Source: Panorpa germanica (lineage: Eukaryota; Arthropoda; Insecta; Mecoptera; Panorpidae). Taken from it: a stretch of DNA of 64,000 nucleotides. Shown piece after piece: positions 58,663-64,000 of this stretch. How positions within the stretch are numbered: the stretch's first letter is position 1; every line of letters starts with the position of its first letter. The notes under the pieces are model-generated. The model saw only the letters and a list, made by a program, of their open reading frames with translations. It did not search any database and was not told the origin of the DNA. The stretch spans positions 4,526,001-4,590,000 of the forward strand of contig OY783223.1 in NCBI GenBank assembly GCA_963678705.1. Direction: 5' to 3'. Both the position numbers and the translations under genes were made by a program.

Positions 58663-60670
58663 GTAATTTATATTAGATTTAATAAGAAATATTTATCAAT
58701 TTACTTGTTTGTTTATAATATTTACATCTATATAAAAAAATAAACATGTATGACGTACAACTATTGTTGAAACATAATGACATTTTAACAAAAACATGTT
58801 TATAAATATTATAAATAAACAAATTCTACAATGTTTAAATTTCGTATTTAGAATTTTTAAGTCTGCTATTTATTATTGTTTTGTTATTTATACTTTTTGA
58901 CATTTACATTTTTTAATTCATAAAATACCATCCTAATTTGAAAATTATACATAACTATTTACAATAATAGGTCTATTGTTATTTTTAATTATTATTACAT
59001 TAGCGGAGAAAATAAAATCGCAACTTTCTCTAAATAGCTGTTTGTGTGTGTGAAATTATTATAAAATTTTAATATTTTGGTGATTAGTTTTCTTAGAATT
59101 ATATGAAAAAGTTTAGTTTTGTGACATTTCTTCGCACTTTACTGTCTGCATTATATTTATATAAGCAGTGCCAGACTTAAGAATTTCGATAGGTTATTTT
59201 TTCTGATGCTGGTTTTTTTCTTCACCCTGCTGTCAAAACTTTGGTGTAATATTTTTATTTAATGAATATAGAAATATGTATTTCTCTTTTTCGACTGCTA
59301 CATAATCAAAAAACAAGTGAGCTCATCACAACTAATACGAACATAACGAAATAATGTAAAGTTTGCATATTATATTAGTAGCAGTACCAATAATATAAAA
59401 AGCATTACATAAAACATAATTATTTTACGAAGGAAAATAACTTATTCGCAAAGTAAGCCGCTTTACCGATTTACATATTGAAACGTTGTTATTTACTACA
59501 TAGAAAAATGTTGCTATTTTTTAAATACAATTTTCTATTATAAATATTGTTTTGACACGAAATCATGTTCGGCAAGCGAAACAAATAGATAGGAATAGAA
59601 ATAAAAAATAATATTATGATAATAGAAACATACAGTTATATTAATTATAATAATTATAAAAAAATTATACCTTGAGTAATAATTAAATATAAAAAAATAA
59701 ATGTTAATAAAGCGATTTTCTTTTTTAACAATATGTAGAATGACAGTAAAATATATGTAATATAGCAAACTTTATTTAGGATGTATTTAAAGAAAAAATT
59801 AGTGGTACAGTGGCTGAGTGCTATTTGTTTTATTATAATGATATCCTCTACTATGTTGGCAAAGTTTATAGTGTCGGGCCTCCTATATGTGGGCCACACC
59901 GTTACCTAATAAGTTTACGATTATTTATATACATAATGAATTTAATTTAATAACAATCAAGCCTAGAAAATATACCTCTGATCCAGGGGTCGAACCCAGT
60001 TTTAATTTTAAACAAACTAGCGTTTCTATACTTATTGTACATTCCTATTATTATTATTTTTAGTTGTATTACTAGAAGAGTTTGTTTAATAATTAGTTAT
60101 ATACATTATTTTGGAATGTGTACACATTAGAATGGAATCTAGTACATTGTAGGCGTATTATAACATTACGATATACGCTCTGGGATTTATAAGCATTAAG
60201 CATTATACACGCCGAGATCTTTTAGTGAGTTTACACGTTACACATTCCTTCATGAAAAAAATGGGTAAAAAATAAAAATATCAGTCTTCTATTTATCAAA
60301 CGGCCTATAGTATTTTCTATTCTTTATTTTGTTCGATGTACAATTTATTATTTATTCGATTTTTCCATTTTAATTGTTTATTACGTTTCGATAGCGTGTC
60401 TGTTAGAATAACGATTGATTTTATTTTGTGTTGGGTGTAAAAGGGCAAAAAATGCCAGAATATAATAAATATATAAGAGGCACAATGATCTTGTTCATAG
60501 ACGTCCGCATAGGGGGGGAAATAGTGTACATAATTGAAACGGTTGTGGGTCAGTTTATATCATATTATGCTAAAGAAATTCATCGCGAAGAATAGGGAGA
60601 GATAAACATTGAAGGAGGAGTTAAATAATCTATGATAAATTACATATGGAAGAAATTAGCCGGGAAGCTT
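58663..60670 (+). other. Intron 1 of the unidentified gene, left part
   Basis: Very AT-rich with no exon. At 59,805-60,000 a segment with GGTACAGTGGCTGAGTGCTA at one side and GGGGTCGAACCC at the other looks vaguely like a tRNA-derived sequence, but boxes and spacing do not fit well enough for a call. Confidence 0.4.
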
Positions 60671-61203
60671 TATATGTTAAGAGAAATTAACAATTAAAAA
60701 AGTCATTTTGTCTCTTTAATTATTAAAGGGATTCAACGTTGTACACATTCCAAGTGCATGTGACATCACAATCCTTGTGTAAGGTTACCAACCTTACAGC
60801 TCATAAATCTCTGCTATATGTAGTTATATATCAAAATATCAAATATTATTTACAGCTATTTCAAGGAACAATCAAATTTCAATACACTGTCTGCATTAGT
60901 AGGGTTAAATAAAATAAAAACTTATTATTCTTTGACTTGTTTTGATTATTATGACTACCAACAGCTACAAAACATTACCGCAGCACTGACCTACTCAACA
61001 AATAACTTACGTTTAAAATGCATTTCACGTCATACAAATGACCGTCACAGCGCTAAAACTACAATTCAAAATTTTAATTGCTATATCTCCGTCAACATTT
61101 AGTTATTTAATAAAATGGAACGACGGAATTAATGGAAATGGAATGACGCCAGTACACAACAATTGAAAAATTGACCACTAAAAAATGAGGACACAAGCCC
61201 ATT
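60671..61203 (+). mobile_element. TGGGCTTGTGTCC MITE, copy 4 (5'-truncated)
   Basis: It begins inside the element at TTATATGTTAAGAGAAATTA, about 95 bp from the normal left end, and ends with GAGGACACAAGCCCATT. Near 61,100 a short ACGGAATTAATGGAAATGGA insertion or replacement is unique to this copy. Confidence 0.75.
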
Positions 61204-61943
61204 ATAAAATTATATCTGAATCTTTGCAAAGAAATCATCATTTGGAACAGAACCGTCTTTTCAGGGGATGCGATAGGTTCAAGGCATTTACTTAAATTAG
61301 GTTTAACTATCCTTCATTTAAATATTTATTTATTTTAGTTTAAATGTTACCGCCCGAAATATTTTTATATCCAACACATCCAAATTTGCACTTTGCTACC
61401 CCTCTAGAAAGCATTTTATGTATGCCTTTGCTCTCATATATATATGTACATGGGTAAACAAAACTACCCATGAAACTCAATTGAAGTAATAAAACGAAAG
61501 CAAAAAGGGATTGGTCACGTCTATACTGCTTACCACCCCATCCCCTTGGCTCTATGACGTGTTTCGTGACACCAACGCAAGGGGTGGAATGTTCTTATCA
61601 TATCGTATGACTACATATATATCAACCCTTAATAGTGCTAAATATATTATGCGAGTATATGTTTGATTAGAGTGGTCAGGGTCGTAAATTCGACGTGACG
61701 TTGCTATGGGGTAGGTCTAAAGAAAATTTGCAAAAACTTTAATATAAGGAAGCAAATTTTATTAAAGCAAGTTTATTTATTTTAACTACTATTTTATAAG
61801 TCACCGTTTTAGAGATATCAGTATATTCCGAATCGCGTTTCAAATAATAATAATTAAGTATCGTGGAGATAATTCTCTCGTATTCTCGCGTCTTTTAAAT
61901 ATTATTATTATTCACAAAGATCTCAAAAACCATGTTTGAAATC

Positions 61944-62566
61944 AATGGGTTGTGTCCTCATTTTTTAGTGGTCGATTTTTCAATTGTTGATTGAAATTGA
62001 TGTTAATAAATGTGTGTTGGCGTGTCTATTTTATTAAATATCTAAATATTGATGGAGATATAGCAATTAAAAGTTTGAATTGTAGTTTTAGCGCTAGAAA
62101 TGGTTGGCCATATTTGTATGACGTGAAATGCATTTTAACGTCAGTTATTTGTTGAGTAGGTCAGTGGTGTGGTAATGTTTTGTAGCTATTGGTAGTCATA
62201 ATAATCAAAACAAGTCAAAGAATAATAAGTTTTTATTTTATTTAACTCTGCTAAGGCAGACATAATATTGAAATTTGATTGTTCCTTGAAATAGCTGTAA
62301 ATAATATTTGATATTTTGATATATAAATACATATAGCAGAGATTTATGAGCTGTAAGGTTGGTAACCTTACACAAGGATTGTGATGTCACATGCACTTGG
62401 AATGTGTACAACGTTGAATCCCTTTAATAATTTAAGAGACAAAATGACTTTTTTAATTGTTAATATCTCTTAACATATAAGGAGTTAGTAAAAAATAATT
62501 GAATATTCGAGGTTCTAGTAACCCACTTTATCAATATATAGTAAACTTTTATTTGACAAACCCATT
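61944..62566 (-). mobile_element. TGGGCTTGTGTCC MITE, copy 5
   Basis: About 623 bp, inverted relative to copy 4 and 740 bp away. The left end is AATGGGTTGTGTCCTCAT (one base lost) and the right end is damaged (TTTGACAAACCCATT). The interior is well preserved, including GGTAACCTTACACAAGGATT. Confidence 0.78.
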
Positions 62567-63385
62567 ACATATATATATACAACCCGCTAAATAGTTACGT
62601 ATATATAAGGTTAATTTAACATACTGTTAATATAATGTAGGATTACATAACAAAAGTTATGTTTCAATAAAAAATTATATAATGTTACATATTAAATTAA
62701 TAAAAGCTTTTTCAACAATTTGATCGAATTTCGAACGATTTGATCAAATAAAATGAAAATGCATGTTAAAGAAAAAAGAATTAAATATTTTGTTACTATG
62801 GTCTGTAGCATGCGTCATATGGAGACAAGACTGCCTCAAGTCTTTTCGAACATGTAACATTATTACATTACCGCTGTCTCTGTTTATTCAGTATGTTTTA
62901 TATAGTCTCTATAATATTGGTTCCTAATATACATATAAGCAGAACATTTACAAAAGAAACAAAGCTTAACAAACAAAATCATAAGCGGCAATAAAAAATT
63001 CATCATATCACAAAGAATTCAGTTTTTCGCCATTTGAATATTATAATAAGAATAAGGCGCGAGACGAGAACGTGAAATGTCTAATAAAATATTTGACGTT
63101 TTGGCACGTGATCATACGGACTCCACACTCTGGCATACGGTTTAAATATGGCTGTAAACTTCCGTTGCTATTTGCCAGCGTGACTTGTTTAACAATTATA
63201 TTTAGACCGTGTATAGATAGATACAAGCGTGTACTAGCTGTATATAATGTGTACTAGCTTTAAAATTATACAATGTAATAATTATGTATTGTATTTTGTC
63301 TGTAGTTAAAAGAACAGCGTGTTTTATATTCAAGTTATTCTCATATCAAACTTGTTTTCAATATTTCAGGTATATATTTAATATA
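62567..63385 (+). repeat. Intron DNA with partial repeat R copy
   Basis: The part 62,600-62,705 matches repeat R (TTATATAATGTTACATATTA). No exon is supported elsewhere; overlapping 61-codon frames on both strands at 63,041-63,257 are chance. Confidence 0.4.
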
Positions 63386-64000
63386 CTAGAGTTTACCCCC
63401 GTCGCAAGCGACGTCTTTTTAGTGTGTATAATTTGAATTCAATAAAATAATTCGTAATTTTATTTCCATTTTTAAATTGAAATATTTAACTCGTTTTTTT
63501 TCAAAATTTCAGAATTTTTTTTCGATTCGTTCATTAGGTATCAAAGTTAGCTCACATACAAAATTTCAACTTTCTAGCACAATTTTTACCATCGTCAAAA
63601 ACCGCCCCCGTGCCCCCAAATAAAATTTTGAAATTTTGAATTTTCTTTTATTAATAATATACTTAAATATTCTACAATCCATAATATGAACTTTCTCCAA
63701 AGTTACTACTACAAAGTTACTTTTTTTTCAATTATTGAATTTCTGATTTTTGAAAAATGTCAGCATGTAATACCTTAATACAGATGCAAAATTTCAACTT
63801 ATTATCTTTTATGAATTAAAAGCTATACAGAAAATAGGGATTATTTTTTTCATGTTTCTCCAAAATTACGGGTTTCCAGGAAATTCAGGGGATAATCTGG
63901 GGACACCAAAAATCTTAGAATTTTTTCTCTACAAAATAGGAAAATATTAAAATTTCATTAAAACTTATATATATTGATGGAGATATCAATATATCCCGCT
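63386..64000 (-). mobile_element. Helitron-like element (beta type), runs off the window
   Basis: The left edge is A followed by CTAGAGTTTACCCCCGTCGC. Read on the minus strand it is a hairpin with a perfect 6-bp stem (CGTCGC TT GCGACG), then about 10 nt, then CTAG-T, the standard Helitron 3' terminus. The block at 63,855-63,935 (CCAAAATTACGGGTTTCCAG) is shared with the copy at 14,539. No helicase sequence is seen within the window. Confidence 0.62.

Noticed and set aside
59805-60000. tRNA-like or tRNA-derived SINE sequence
   Set aside because: A GGTCGAACCC-like B box is present but the A box, spacing and cloverleaf cannot be made to fit.

Overview
The window is strongly AT-rich animal nuclear DNA, almost certainly from an insect. 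Genes are split by short GT-AG introns, and noncoding DNA is packed with eukaryotic transposable-element debris (5'-truncated LINEs, MITEs, Helitron-like elements, microsatellites). The eIF3i and SNX16 proteins are clearly of arthropod type. I cannot fix the order from the sequence alone. No bacterial, viral or CRISPR feature is visible.

Layout. Positions 1-53,000 hold no complete protein gene. They are intergenic or long-intron DNA filled with repeats. Four LINE families are present as 3' fragments: A, with a C-terminal CRMCG...HIKFEC finger; B, with CECGE...HILWQC; C, with CQCGE...HIIFEC; and D, with the SETWTL/FERKVLR/GRPPTRW signature. Several terminal-inverted-repeat families are present: a TGGGCTTGTGTCC MITE in five copies, two TTAA-flanked families, a CCCAGTAAAC family, a hAT-like CAGAGATGTGCG family and a mariner-like CAGGGTGTT element. 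Helitron-like 3' ends (hairpin plus CTAG) lie at 14.5, 16.9, 32.4, 32.6 and 63.4 kb. The most striking structure is at 32.6-36.05 kb, where two tandem arrays of a 146-147 bp unit lie in opposite orientation (about 11 and 10 units) next to a Helitron-like end. Two more units sit beside the same kind of end at 16.9-17.3 kb. A 29-bp minisatellite with an 87-bp higher-order period lies at 45.4-45.8 kb. Two isolated exon candidates stand out: a 201-bp GC-rich open exon on the minus strand at 43,347-43,547, and a 34-bp microexon on the plus strand at 16,728-16,761. They may belong to genes whose other exons are outside the window.

Positions 53,191-58,662 are the gene-dense part, all on the plus strand. 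First comes SNX16 (five coding exons, 426 aa, PX domain plus coiled coil). It is followed 0.7 kb later by eIF3i (three coding exons, 325 aa, WD-repeat propeller; the first coding exon is only the ATG). Last is the first coding exon (25 codons) of an unidentified gene that runs off the right edge through an intron of more than 5.3 kb. That intron carries two inverted MITE copies and a Helitron 3' end. These genes act in unrelated processes (endosomal sorting, translation initiation), and nothing suggests joint regulation beyond sharing a strand.
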